A model generated the notes under the pieces. That model was not told the DNA's origin. It made no database searches and saw only the letters and a list, made by a program, of their open reading frames with translations. 64,000 nt of DNA, from NCBI GenBank assembly GCA_964468205.1, contig CAYXVG010000012.1, positions 66,247 to 130,246 on the forward strand. Reading direction: 5' to 3'. Origin of the DNA: CAWELS01 sp964468205. Its GTDB lineage: Bacteria; Acidobacteriota; Terriglobia; Bryobacterales; Bryobacteraceae. The position numbers and the translations under genes were made by a program. This document shows, in pieces, positions 8,103 through 16,560 of the stretch (positions are counted from its first letter, which is position 1; every line of letters starts with the position of its first letter).

Positions 8103-9039
8103 TCCAGAAACTCTCGCTGAGATACTTGTCCGCGCCATCGCAAAGGACAGTAACAATCACGCCGGTCCTGCCGGCCTCGATAAGCCGGCGCGCAACCTCA
8201 CGGGCGGCCGTCACATTTGCCCCCGAGGAAAGCCCGACCAGGAGGCCTTCTTCCCGGGCGAGCCGGCGAACCATCCGGTAGGCGTCCTCAGTCTCGATCC
8301 AGACGTTGTCATCGGCCAGATTCTTGTCGTAGATCGACGGTACCAGAGCCGTCGGCATATGCTTCAGGCCCTCGAGGCCGTGGAATCCGGATGAAGGCTG
8401 GGCCGAAATGCACGTAATTCCCGGGATCTCTTTGCGCAGGCGGCGAGTGACACCCATGAATGTGCCGCTGGTACCCATTGAAGTGACGAAGTGCGTGATG
8501 CGGCCTGCGGTTTGTTCGATGATTTCAACCGCCGTTGTCGCATAGTGCGCACGCCAGTTCGCCGGATTGCCGTATTGGTCCGGGTAGAAGTACCGGTCCG
8601 GGTCCGATTCGTAGATTTCGCGACACTTCCGGATCGCTCCGTCCGATCCCTCTGCCGGGTCAGTGAAAATCAACTCGGCGCCGTACGCTTTCAACATCCT
8701 CTTGCGTTCCGCGGAGGCATTCTCGGGAATACAGAGCCGGACTTTGAAACCTTTGACCGCGCCGATCATTGCGTAGGCGATGCCGGTGTTTCCGCTGGTG
8801 GCATCGAGCAGAATACGGTCACCATAGAGTTTGCCCGTCTGCTCGCCGTCGAGGATCATGTTCAGAGCAGGTCTGTCCTTGACCGAGCCCGCCGGATTGA
8901 AGTACTCGGCTTTGGCGTAGATCTCCACACCTTCGAGGTCCGCGATTGCCGCGCCGAGCCTGAGGAGCGGCGTATTCCCGACGTGGGCGAGAATTGACGT
9001 CTCAGGTCGCTGCAAAGAAATTGGAGTTGCCAGTGCCAT
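8089..9039 (-). CDS. cysM: PLP-dependent cysteine synthase, CysM type
   Basis: A 316-residue enzyme of the O-acetylserine sulfhydrylase family. Lys54 in NPAGSVKDRPA binds PLP, DATSGNTGIAYAMIG is the substrate Asn loop, and TSMGTSGTFMGV is the phosphate-binding loop. In the CysO-dependent pathway the enzyme uses O-phosphoserine (or acetylserine) and the CysO thiocarboxylate to make a CysO-cysteine adduct. The substrate cannot be decided from sequence alone. The linkage to mec, cysO and moeZ indicates protein-bound rather than free sulfide as donor. It is the first gene behind the promoter at 9093-9121, with a leader of about 45 bases. Confidence 0.92.
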   Translation of the reverse strand: MALATPISLQRPETSILAHVGNTPLLRLGAAIADLEGVEIYAKAEYFNPAGSVKDRPALNMILDGEQTGKLYGDRILLDATSGNTGIAYAMIGAVKGFKVRLCIPENASAERKRMLKAYGAELIFTDPAEGSDGAIRKCREIYESDPDRYFYPDQYGNPANWRAHYATTAVEIIEQTAGRITHFVTSMGTSGTFMGVTRRLRKEIPGITCISAQPSSGFHGLEGLKHMPTALVPSIYDKNLADDNVWIETEDAYRMVRRLAREEGLLVGLSSGANVTAAREVARRLIEAGRTGVIVTVLCDGADKYLSESFWNDPD

Positions 9040-9092
9040 TGGAAAATAGACTTACCGCGGAGAGTTCGGCTCCCAGTCCTCGCCCTGAATCT

Positions 9093-9121
9093 ATTTTAGT
9101 AATCACGAGTTTCCCTGTCAA
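9093..9121 (-). promoter_or_regulatory. Sigma-70 promoter of the cysM operon
   Basis: On the minus strand TTGACA (9116-9121) and TAAAAT (9093-9098) are separated by exactly 17 bases. This is a near-consensus housekeeping promoter about 55 bases upstream of the cysM start. No clear operator dyad is visible in the leader. Confidence 0.75.
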
Positions 9122-9223
9122 GAATGAGGAAACTGGGTTGTAAGCGCCACCACCTGTGAGATGATGCACCTGCCGATAAGGATTCGGGCGTTTCGCGGGC
9201 TAAGATGGTGTCCGGAGAAGAAG

Positions 9224-9249
9224 GCCGGGGCAGAGGGAGCCACCCCGGC
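9224..9249 (-). terminator. Hairpin downstream of rpoD
   Basis: GCCGGGG (9224-9230) pairs with CCCCGGC (9243-9249) around a 12-nt loop. It lies just past the rpoD stop and is followed on the minus strand by a pyrimidine-rich stretch (CTTCTTCTCC). It is a probable terminator of rpoD, without a clean U-run. Confidence 0.5.
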
Positions 9250-9267
9250 TAACCAGGAGAAGAAAAG

Positions 9268-10809
9268 CTATCTTGCAGCGAGCAGGGCGCGCAGATGCCG
9301 GGCCCGTTCCGGGGAGCGAAGTTGGCGCAACGCTTTGGCCTCGATCTGGCGAATCCTCTCGCGGGTGACATCGAATTCTTGACCGATTTCCTCGAGAGTA
9401 TGCTCACGCTCGCATCCAATTCCGAATCGCAGGCGAATGACCTTCTCTTCTTTTGGTGAGAGAGTCTTTAGGATGTTGGCGGTTTCGTCGCGAACATTGG
9501 TATCAATCACCGTATCCACCGGCGAGCCCACCCATTTGTCCTCGATCAGGTCTCCGAGAGCCGATTCTCCGTCGCGGCCCACCGGGGTTTCCAAAGATAC
9601 CGGGTCGCGGGAAATCGTCTTGAGCTTCTGTACCTTCTCCACCGGAATATCCATGCGGCGGCTGATGTCTTGATTGGTGGGAGCCCGGCCAAGCTCCTTT
9701 TCGAGTTCGCGGGTCGCCCGCAGGAACTTGTTCATGCTCTCGTTCATGTGGACCGGGATGCGGATCGTCCGGGACTGGTCCGCAATCGCCCGTGTGATCG
9801 CCTGGCGGATCCACCAAGTCGCATACGTAGAAAACTTGTAGCCGCGGCGATACTCGAACTTGTCAGCCGCCCGCATCAGGCCAATGTTGCCTTCCTGAAT
9901 CAGATCCAGCAGGTGGAGGCCACGATTGACGTACTTCTTGGCAACGGAAACTACCAGCCGGAGGTTGGCTTCCACTAGATCCTTCTTCGCCCGCTCTGCC
10001 TCTATTGCTCCCTGCCGGATCATCGTCACGGTGTGGCGCATTTCGGAGAGCGACGCGCCCGCGGCGGCCTCGCGCTTGCGAATCTCCCGCTTCAACTCGC
10101 GGGTGCGGCTCTGCGCATTGGGCCCCCCGCGCTCCTCGACGCGGCGCAGTTCAGCATCAAGATGAGAAAGTTCTTCGGCCGATCGTTCGATCTCCTGCTC
10201 GAAGTGTTTCCAAAAATAGGGCTGAAACGGAGTCTCGCGGATGGTCTGGGAAATCTCTATCCGGCTGCGGGCAAGCTTTCCGCTCCAGCGGCGGCGTATC
10301 TTGCGATTGTTGGCGGGAATGCTCTCGAGTTTGTCCAGTATTTGCTTCTGCCGCTTCTGCTGCACCTGTAGTTCAAGGAACCGCTGCCGGATGAGCTCTC
10401 GCCGCTTATCGATAGAATCCTGGCTTTCTTCGGCATCGGCGCCCACCTCCACATAGGAGTCGATATCCTCCACACCCTTACGAATCTGATCGGCGAAATC
10501 GAACACCATTTCCTGGATCATTGGGGAACGGCTGATGGCTTTCTGCATGCGGTCCTTCCCGCGTTCCATCTTCCGCGCCAAGCCGACTTCGCCCTTCCGG
10601 GTTAGCAGGGGAACCGAACCCATCTCACGCAGGTATACGCGAACCGGGTCATCGGTGTAGATAGACTCGTCTTGCGGAGTGGCCTGCTCATCAGCGTCGT
10701 GCACCTCCTCCGGATGGAAGTAATTCGCATCCTCGTCAAACGGAAGATTCAATGGCTGATTCCGGTCATTACTGAATGATTGGTCGTCGAATCGATCCAC
10801 GAAGGTCAC
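9268..10809 (-). CDS. rpoD: Primary sigma factor RpoD (sigma-70)
   Basis: A 513-residue housekeeping sigma factor. Region 1.2 (DPVRVYLREMGSVPLLTRKG) begins near residue 52, and a charged non-conserved stretch fills about 90-240. Region 2 (NLRLVVSVAKKYVNRGLHLL, then FSTYATWWIRQAITRAI) recognises and melts the -10 element. Regions 3 and 4 end in VTRERIRQIEAKALRQL, the -35 recognition helix. A full region 1.1 is not evident; only about 50 acidic residues precede region 1.2. The intact 2.4 and 4.2 regions fit the TTGACA/TATAAT-like promoters seen in this window. dnaG is not adjacent, unlike in many bacteria. Confidence 0.96.
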   Translation of the reverse strand: MTFVDRFDDQSFSNDRNQPLNLPFDEDANYFHPEEVHDADEQATPQDESIYTDDPVRVYLREMGSVPLLTRKGEVGLARKMERGKDRMQKAISRSPMIQEMVFDFADQIRKGVEDIDSYVEVGADAEESQDSIDKRRELIRQRFLELQVQQKRQKQILDKLESIPANNRKIRRRWSGKLARSRIEISQTIRETPFQPYFWKHFEQEIERSAEELSHLDAELRRVEERGGPNAQSRTRELKREIRKREAAAGASLSEMRHTVTMIRQGAIEAERAKKDLVEANLRLVVSVAKKYVNRGLHLLDLIQEGNIGLMRAADKFEYRRGYKFSTYATWWIRQAITRAIADQSRTIRIPVHMNESMNKFLRATRELEKELGRAPTNQDISRRMDIPVEKVQKLKTISRDPVSLETPVGRDGESALGDLIEDKWVGSPVDTVIDTNVRDETANILKTLSPKEEKVIRLRFGIGCEREHTLEEIGQEFDVTRERIRQIEAKALRQLRSPERARHLRALLAAR

Positions 10810-10908
10810 CTACATGGTCCAGCCTAAGGCGCGCATCGACTCTGCAACGCGCCCCGGTTCTGGTTGATACACAGATCTCCACCCGCACCACTCCGGCCGT
10901 ACCTCCCA

Positions 10909-10937
10909 AGTATAGCACCAAGCTCACCGGAAGTTAA
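10909..10937 (-). promoter_or_regulatory. Sigma-70 promoter of rpoD
   Basis: On the minus strand TTAACT (10932-10937), a 17-base spacer and TATACT (10909-10914) form a good promoter. It gives a leader of about 95 bases before the rpoD start. The rest of 10810-11078 shows no ORF or RNA gene that I can recognise. Confidence 0.65.
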
Positions 10938-11078
10938 GAGTTACTTCAAATGATGTTGCGGAGGTGTTTCGGTTGCTTGATTTTATGGTGACTGCGAGGG
11001 ATGGACGATCCGCGCTGGACGCTGCAAAGAGCAACCATCCCTGGCTAAGCCTTTTGAAATGAAAGAAGTGAAGGCCTG

Positions 11079-11537
11079 TCAGCTTTTCCGGTCGTTCAGA
11101 TCCTCCAACTCGGAGAAGAATGCCTCCACGTCCTGGAAGTCGCGATAAACTGAGGCAAACCGCACATAGGCAATCTTATCCAGGGTCTTGAGCCGATCGA
11201 TCAGCATTTCTCCTATTTCTGTAGTAGTGATCTCGCGGTCGCCGCTGTCGGACAGCCGCTGCTCCACTAGGTCCACAAGTTCCGCGAGCCTTGTCATGCT
11301 GATCGGGCGTTTCTCACAAGCTCGCAGCAGCCCGTTCAAGACTTTCTGGCGATCGAATTTCTCGCGGCGTCCGTCTTTCTTAACCACCATGTATGGTATC
11401 TCGTCGATTCGCTCATAGGTGGTGAATCGCCTTTCACACGAAAGGCACTGGCGCCGGCGGCGGATCAGGTCTCCTTCTTTGCTTTCCCGGGAGTCGATCA
11501 CCCGATCCTGACGGTATCCACAAAAGGGGCAAGTCAC
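11079..11537 (-). CDS. nrdR: Transcriptional repressor NrdR
   Basis: A 152-residue repressor of ribonucleotide reductase genes. Residues 3-34 are a zinc ribbon with Cys3/Cys6 (MTCPFCGYRQDRVIDSRESK) and Cys31/Cys34 (CLSCERRF). Residues 49-139 are an ATP-cone domain that senses ATP/dATP. Length and motif order are typical. It is the second gene of a pair, overlapping the upstream membrane-protein gene by 4 bases. No ribonucleotide reductase gene is in the window, so its targets must lie elsewhere. Confidence 0.95.
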   Translation of the reverse strand: MTCPFCGYRQDRVIDSRESKEGDLIRRRRQCLSCERRFTTYERIDEIPYMVVKKDGRREKFDRQKVLNGLLRACEKRPISMTRLAELVDLVEQRLSDSGDREITTTEIGEMLIDRLKTLDKIAYVRFASVYRDFQDVEAFFSELEDLNDRKS

Positions 11538-12523
11538 AGATGGACCTCTTCTTCTTCTATACTCCGAAGTTTACGGAGGTTCAAACCTTCTGCCAGGGCG
11601 AGCACGGACCCTAGCGGTACTACAGCAAGCACCGAGATTCCCCAAAGCAGCAGCGCGGCGCCGCTCGCTGGCTCGATCGGAAGTCCGAATACCTCGGTAA
11701 GGACGATCACCGACACTACTTGTGCCCCACCGCCGACCCCCGGTATCTGAATCAGCGAGCCGAAGATCGCGAAGCCCACGTATATCACGGTTTCCGCTAG
11801 ACCGAGATGTTGCGTGGGCGGATACCCGCGGAACAGACACTGGCAACTGGCTACAATCAGCACCCATTCGCCAAAGCTGTAGAAGACGAGGAGAAAAGCG
11901 GCTCCTGGGCGCCCGTGCGCTTCCATGCCCTGCCGAAAGGCGCTGGTGATGCTCGCGGCCCTCGCGACCAGATCATCGGAGAGAAAGGCAAGGGCATCCA
12001 GGAGCCGCCGCTCCATGGCCTCACCCCACAACGCAAAGACCACGAGAACGCCAAGGCAGATCAAAGCCAATGCGCCGGCGGAGTACCCCCCGGTTTCGAG
12101 AACCCAACTCAGCTTGGATCCGGGAACCAGACCGGAGGCCTCGACAAGCGTGAGCGCAGCGCCGAAGAGCAGCAGCGCTAACAACATGTCACAAAGTCTC
12201 TCGAGCACCCAGGCGGCAACCTGGGACGAAAACGAGACACCCTCGCGCGTCGAAATCAGGTATGGGCGCACCAGCTCCCCCGCGCGGCCGAAAAAGAAGA
12301 TCGCGGCGAATCCGATGGTCGTCCACTTCGTCAGCGCCCATGTGCCGGCATCGGGTTTGACGCCGCGGATCAACACCTTCCATCGAAGAGCCCGTCCGGG
12401 ATATGTGAGCAGTGCGAAAAAAGTGGCAGCCGCTACCCAAGGCCACTGCAACTCGCGGAAGGTAGTTGCAAACCGCTCCCACTCGAACCCAGTGTCTCTC
12501 CAACGGAAGCCCAGGAAGATCAC
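11534..12523 (-). CDS. YbhN/AglD-like integral membrane protein (LPG synthase TM-type)
   Basis: At least 329 residues with about seven hydrophobic segments. The signature GFAAIFFFGRAGELVRPYLI near residue 70 and GVGGGAQVVSVIVLTEVFGL in the C-terminal half are typical of the lysylphosphatidylglycerol-synthase membrane domain family (UPF0104/YbhN). Members are thought to move or modify lipids; no substrate can be inferred here. The first standard start is GTG 12523, but the coding frame clearly continues upstream (HRLRWVALIGLLAAAVIFLG) as a first membrane helix with positive residues before it. A strong AAGGAGG (12594-12600) sits just upstream of an ACG codon at 12589. The true start may therefore be 12589. 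Confidence 0.8.
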   Translation of the reverse strand: MIFLGFRWRDTGFEWERFATTFRELQWPWVAAATFFALLTYPGRALRWKVLIRGVKPDAGTWALTKWTTIGFAAIFFFGRAGELVRPYLISTREGVSFSSQVAAWVLERLCDMLLALLLFGAALTLVEASGLVPGSKLSWVLETGGYSAGALALICLGVLVVFALWGEAMERRLLDALAFLSDDLVARAASITSAFRQGMEAHGRPGAAFLLVFYSFGEWVLIVASCQCLFRGYPPTQHLGLAETVIYVGFAIFGSLIQIPGVGGGAQVVSVIVLTEVFGLPIEPASGAALLLWGISVLAVVPLGSVLALAEGLNLRKLRSIEEEEVHL

Positions 12524-12878
12524 GGCTGCCGCCAGGAGACCTATCAGCGCTACCCAACGAAGACGGTGAGTTCTGGGTGGCTCAGACGTAACGCCTCCTT
12601 CGGAGACAAGGTACTACCTTCAGGATGTGCGTCTGCCGCCAACCCTTGGATTCACTGAAAAGACTAGAATGATGGACTGAATGTCTCCCGGGGTATTTGC
12701 GATATGCGAACGGCTGGCTCATGATGAGGTACTGCACTGTGTTGTCCCGAACCCGGGTTCCCATTCAGTGAACTTTTTATGATAAGTCTTCGTTTCTCAT
12801 ACTGGAAGGCGAAACTGGACGGTTCAACCGAATGTTTCATGGTCGAGACGGCTCCCAGGTGGTCTCCAAGGTTGAGAA
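12524..12878. other. Intergenic region between divergent ybhN-like and ECF sigma genes
   Basis: About 355 bases without a convincing gene, apart from the likely upstream extension of the ybhN-like gene to 12589. It must hold promoters for both directions. A perfect 12-bp palindrome, GAACCCGGGTTC, lies near 12749 and could be an operator or a short stem. A 76-codon frame starting at 12779 has no plausible protein character. Confidence 0.5.
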
Positions 12879-13550
12879 ATGGCGGCGGTTGCAGCACTAG
12901 CGCAGATCACAATGCCGGGAACCACCGGCGGCAGGGCTCCTGCGTTTTCCTCGCCGGATCGCCGCGCACAGACGGGGGAGCGATTGAACCCGGACGCCAG
13001 ATTAGTTGAGCGGTGCCTGAAGGGCGACGAGACCGCGTGGGAAGATCTCGTTCGCACTCACACCCGGCGTGTCTATTCGATCTGCTATCGATTTACGAAC
13101 AGCCCGACCGACGCGCAAGACATTGCGCAGGAGGTATTCCTGCGAGTGTTTCGCAGCTTGAGAAGTTACCGGCCGGCGGAGGGAAGCTTTGGCGTTTGGC
13201 TCACGCGCCTCACCCGTAACCTCCTGATCGATCACTATCGCCGGAGCAAGATGGACCGGTCGACCGACTCGATCGAGGATCAGCTTCCCATGCTTGAGGA
13301 AAGCGGGTCGATAACTTCGCGCGCCGACGCCATGCTGGCGGGCCGGGAGGCCGGAGAAATGCTGCAATGGGCTTTGCAGCGGCTTTCCCCGGATCTGCGC
13401 GAAGTGGTGATTTTGCGGGACCTGGAGGAGATGGAGTACAAGGAAATGGCCAGGGTGTTGAAGGTGCCGGAGGGTACCGTCAAGTCCCGGCTGAACCGCG
13501 GACGGGCGGAACTCGCCCGTGTATTGCGGAGGCAGAAGGTAGTGGTTTGA
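12879..13550 (+). CDS. ECF-type RNA polymerase sigma factor (RpoE-like)
   Basis: A 223-residue alternative sigma factor. Region 2 spans about 45-115 (DAQDIAQEVFLRVFRSLRSY and FGVWLTRLTRNLLIDHYRR). Region 4 spans about 160-215 (LSPDLREVVILRDLEEMEYK and VPEGTVKSRLNRGRAELARV). Start 12879 has AAGG 7 bases upstream; an alternative start is 12912. It is followed 25 bases later by a zinc anti-sigma factor gene and then by envelope proteins. This suggests a membrane-stress regulon encoded next to its regulator. Autoregulation is likely for such units but is not shown here. Confidence 0.9.
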   Translation: MAAVAALAQITMPGTTGGRAPAFSSPDRRAQTGERLNPDARLVERCLKGDETAWEDLVRTHTRRVYSICYRFTNSPTDAQDIAQEVFLRVFRSLRSYRPAEGSFGVWLTRLTRNLLIDHYRRSKMDRSTDSIEDQLPMLEESGSITSRADAMLAGREAGEMLQWALQRLSPDLREVVILRDLEEMEYKEMARVLKVPEGTVKSRLNRGRAELARVLRRQKVVV

Positions 13551-13575
13551 TACCTCCGCGGGAAGGAGTAGCGCC

Positions 13576-14202
13576 ATGACGTGTGCAGAACTCGAAACTC
13601 TGCTCTGCGACTACGTCGACGGGACCCTCCCAAGCGGCCAGCGCGCCGCCGTGGAGAAGCATCTCGCCGAGTGCGCTACTTGTGCGCAATTTGCCCGGGA
13701 CATCAGCTCGGCGATTGCGTTCGCGGCAAAGGCAGAGCCGGTGGAGGCTCCAGACGAACTGATCACGCGGATTCTGTATCAGACTCCCTCCCGCCGGCCG
13801 GAGAAGAAGCCGGGTTGGCTTCCGGGACTGTTCGGGCGCTGGCTGGAGCCTGTGTTGCAGCCCAGGTTCGCGATGGGAATGGCGATGACGATTCTCTCCT
13901 TTTCCCTCCTGGCGAAGTTCGCGGGAATTCCCGAGCGGCAGTTGAAGCCCGAGGATCTGCACCCCGCGAACGTCTGGCTGACCGTGGATGACCGAGTGCA
14001 CCGAGTTTGGGATCGCGTCGTGAAGTACTACGAGAGTCTCCGCGTCGTGTATGAGGTCCAGAGCCGGCTCGCGGAGTGGACCGAAAACGAGGCATCAGCG
14101 GAACAGCCGGAGAGAGGCCAGGAGCCCGCAGGGCGATCGGGCCTTCCACCGGAATCGACGGACGGGGTAGACGACGAAAGCCGAAGGAGTGAAGTGAAAT
14201 GA
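13576..14202 (+). CDS. Zinc-binding transmembrane anti-sigma factor
   Basis: A 208-residue protein. Residues 1-45 form a ZAS/zf-HC2 domain with His33-x3-Cys37-x2-Cys40 (EKHLAECATCAQFARD) and an earlier Cys. This domain in known systems wraps around the ECF sigma factor. One membrane helix lies near 96-115 (FAMGMAMTILSFSLLAKF). The C-terminal part is a charged helical tail, likely periplasmic, ending in a Glu/Gln-rich stretch. The start follows GGAAGGAG. Its position right after the sigma gene makes it the cognate inhibitor. Its stop overlaps the next start by 4 bases. Confidence 0.87.
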   Translation: MTCAELETLLCDYVDGTLPSGQRAAVEKHLAECATCAQFARDISSAIAFAAKAEPVEAPDELITRILYQTPSRRPEKKPGWLPGLFGRWLEPVLQPRFAMGMAMTILSFSLLAKFAGIPERQLKPEDLHPANVWLTVDDRVHRVWDRVVKYYESLRVVYEVQSRLAEWTENEASAEQPERGQEPAGRSGLPPESTDGVDDESRRSEVK

Positions 14203-14912
14203 ATGGGGAAGACGAGCGGAACGAACTGAATGCGAGCCAGGAGCCGCAAGCTGATCGCGTGGAGCCCCGCCCTGCGGAGCCTCCCCCGATCGCCGGTTAC
14301 TGCCGCGTCTGCGGGACAGGCCTGCCGGAGTCCGCGGTACGGCAAGTCTCCGGGGTTATCTATTGCCCGGAGCACAATCCTGCCGCCTCGCCGCCCGGTG
14401 TGGCTCCTCCGCCGCCGACCGATTCGGACTGGGCTAGACCGCCATCAGCCGTAACGAACGACGTCTCTCCCGGCTTGGCTTTTCTGTTGGGACTCATTCC
14501 CGGAGTCGGCGCCATCTACAACGGCCAGTACGCGAAGGGCCTGGTGCATGTGGTTGTCTTCGGGCTCATCATCAGCATCATTGAATCGGGCGCCAGCGGA
14601 ATGGTCCCGCTTTTTTCACTGCTGCTCGCGGCGTGGATATTCTACATGCCGTTCGAGGCGTTCCACACAGCCAAGAAGCGGCAGCGAGGCGAACCGGTGG
14701 ACGAGTTTTCAAGCTTGATTCCGCTCAAATCGCAGGCCGGTTCCCTGGTTGGCCCGGTAATCCTGATTGCCGGCGGCGCATTCTTCCTGCTGCTCAACCT
14801 GGGGGTCATCGAGTTGTACCAGGTGATTCGGTTCTGGCCGGTGCTGCTGATTGCCCTGGGCGCATGGCTGCTTTACTCGCGGCGCTCCACCGGGACGCCA
14901 GGGGAAAGGTAA
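14199..14912 (+). CDS. Zinc-ribbon membrane protein with DUF5668-like C terminus
   Basis: A 237-residue protein. The N-terminal 30 residues are hydrophilic. Residues 34-60 are a B-box-like Cys/His cluster (YCRVCGTG ... YCPEH) that probably binds zinc. A Pro-rich linker follows. Hydrophobic segments lie near 90-112 (LAFLLGLIPGVGAIYNGQYA, as in TM2-like proteins), 118-150, 182-200 and 205-225. The last two resemble the LiaI/LiaF-type DUF5668 helices repeated in the next two genes. It overlaps the anti-sigma gene by 4 bases, so it is probably an output or sensor of the same envelope-stress unit. Confidence 0.7.
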   Translation: MNGEDERNELNASQEPQADRVEPRPAEPPPIAGYCRVCGTGLPESAVRQVSGVIYCPEHNPAASPPGVAPPPPTDSDWARPPSAVTNDVSPGLAFLLGLIPGVGAIYNGQYAKGLVHVVVFGLIISIIESGASGMVPLFSLLLAAWIFYMPFEAFHTAKKRQRGEPVDEFSSLIPLKSQAGSLVGPVILIAGGAFFLLLNLGVIELYQVIRFWPVLLIALGAWLLYSRRSTGTPGER

Positions 14913-14923
14913 GGGCACGCGAG

Positions 14924-15118
14924 ATGAATGCACCAGGAGCGCCACTGATAGTCGCCGTCCGCGGACCGCTGATGCTGATCGCAGTGGGTCTGTTGTTCGT
15001 TCTGGATCATTTCGGCCAAATGGGCTTCAGCCGCACCTGGCCCGTGCTGATTATCATCTTCGGTGTGCTGAAGTTGCTGGAGCGCTCGGCGGTAGGCCGG
15101 GCAAGGATGGGGGGATAA
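14924..15118 (+). CDS. Small DUF5668-type membrane protein
   Basis: A 64-residue protein starting at ATG 14924, 11 bases after the previous stop. It consists of two hydrophobic helices (GPLMLIAVGLLFVLDHFG and TWPVLIIIFGVLKLLE) joined by a short polar turn. This is the same GPxxLIxxGxxFLL...WPVLLIxxG pattern seen at the end of the preceding protein and the start of the following one. It therefore looks like a stand-alone LiaI/LiaF N-terminal unit. The frame is open further upstream, but those residues belong to the overlapping gene. The next gene starts 4 bases later. Confidence 0.7.
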   Translation: MNAPGAPLIVAVRGPLMLIAVGLLFVLDHFGQMGFSRTWPVLIIIFGVLKLLERSAVGRARMGG

Positions 15119-15122
15119 AAAC

Positions 15123-16514
15123 ATGCGCCGGGGTTCACTCGTCGGTCCGTTTCTGCTGATCGCGCTAGGCGTGGTTCTGCTGTTCAACAACCTCAATCCG
15201 GAGTTTTCCTTGCTTGATCTTGCGGCGAGGTATTGGCCGTTTGTCCTGGTCGGCTGGGGGCTGTTGCGCACCGTGGAGCTGCTGGTGTCCGCCGCACGGT
15301 CACAGCCGTTGCCGCACGCTGGAATCACGGGCGGCGAATGGGCGATTGTTGTTCTGATTTGCCTGGTTGGAGCCAGCACGGACTATGCACGGACAAAGTG
15401 GCCGAGCGCCCGCATCACAATGCGCGGGCTGGAAATATTCGGTGAGGCGTTCGACTTCCCGCTGTCGGCCCGAGAGGCAGCCGGTGAGTCGCCTCGCATC
15501 TTCATCGAGAACCTACATGGCAACGTCCGGGTGGTAGGCGGCGATGCCGCCGAGGTCGTAGTGGAGGGTCGCACCACTGTCCGCGCGTTCGATGAGTCCG
15601 AGGCCGGGCGGACAAACGAGAAGTGTCCGCTGGAGGTGCTACGGCAGGGCGACCAGATCACAATCCGGACGAATCACGCCCAGGCGGCCGGCGCCGCGAG
15701 AATCACCTCGGATCTCGACGTGGTGGTGCCGAAAGGCAGTTCGGTCGAGGGCCGGGGACGCAATGGTGACTTTGACATATCAAACATCACTGGCAATGTC
15801 GATGTGAACAGCGACAAAGCGGGTGTCCGGCTCATGGGCATCGGCGGCGACGCCCGCATCGAGCTGCGCCGGAGTGACATCGTGCGCATCGTCAGCCTCG
15901 CCGGCTCGGCGGCCATCAGCGGCCGGGGCGAGGATATCGAGCTCGAAGGCATCGAGGGCCTGGTCACCATCAACGGTTCCTACTCCGGGGAACTGATCAT
16001 GAGGAAGCTTTCGAAGCCGCTGGTCTTCGAAAGCAAGCGCACGGAATTTCGTGTCGAGCAGACGCCCGGAAGGATTCGCATGGCGCTGGGAGACCTTACC
16101 GCCGAGGGCTTGGTCGGACCAATCACCCTAAAGACAAGTTCAAGGGATGTCAATCTTTCGGACTTCAGCGGTACTCTCTCGATGGAGATCGACCGGGGGG
16201 ATGTTGAGCTCCGCCCGGGCTCCGCGCCACTCGCCCGGATTACCGTCGATCTGAAAGCCGGCGACATCATGCTCTCAGTTCCAACGCCGGCCTCTTTTGG
16301 CCTATTGGCGGAAACAGAAAACGGAGAAGTGGTGAACGAGTTCGGCGATTCCTTGGCGCTGGAACCGGCCGGGGAGCGCGGCGCTAAGATGACCGGCCCC
16401 ACCGGCAAAGAACCATTCATCTTACTAAAAACAAAGCGCGGAAATATTACCGTGAGGGCCACCGGCACGGGCGGCGACCCCGCTCCGCGGAGCCTCGAGA
16501 CCACTTCGGCGTAG
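15123..16514 (+). CDS. DUF5668 + DUF4097 (LiaF-like) envelope protein
   Basis: A 463-residue protein. Residues 5-60 hold two DUF5668-type helices (GPFLLIALGVVLLFNN and YWPFVLVGWGLL), and a third helix lies near 71-84. The rest, about 100-450, is a repetitive beta-solenoid typical of DUF4097: short strands with recurrent patterns such as GDFDISNITGNVDVNSDKAG and RGDVELRPGSAPLARITVD. In Firmicutes LiaF-type proteins of similar layout restrain an envelope-stress response. Here it is the last gene of the ECF-sigma cluster, so a sensing or shielding role at the membrane is plausible but unproven. Confidence 0.8.
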   Translation: MRRGSLVGPFLLIALGVVLLFNNLNPEFSLLDLAARYWPFVLVGWGLLRTVELLVSAARSQPLPHAGITGGEWAIVVLICLVGASTDYARTKWPSARITMRGLEIFGEAFDFPLSAREAAGESPRIFIENLHGNVRVVGGDAAEVVVEGRTTVRAFDESEAGRTNEKCPLEVLRQGDQITIRTNHAQAAGAARITSDLDVVVPKGSSVEGRGRNGDFDISNITGNVDVNSDKAGVRLMGIGGDARIELRRSDIVRIVSLAGSAAISGRGEDIELEGIEGLVTINGSYSGELIMRKLSKPLVFESKRTEFRVEQTPGRIRMALGDLTAEGLVGPITLKTSSRDVNLSDFSGTLSMEIDRGDVELRPGSAPLARITVDLKAGDIMLSVPTPASFGLLAETENGEVVNEFGDSLALEPAGERGAKMTGPTGKEPFILLKTKRGNITVRATGTGGDPAPRSLETTSA

Positions 16515-16560
16515 CGCCGGAAAAGAAGCGCCGCGTACCCTTGGCCATTCTCGATTCCGG

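Noticed and set aside
9040..9121. Riboswitch in the cysM leader
   Set aside because: The leader is only about 45 bases and no known sulfur-related aptamer motif is visible.
12779..13009. 76-codon frame upstream of the ECF sigma gene
   Set aside because: No ribosome-binding site, no protein-like pattern, and it overlaps the sigma gene start in another frame.
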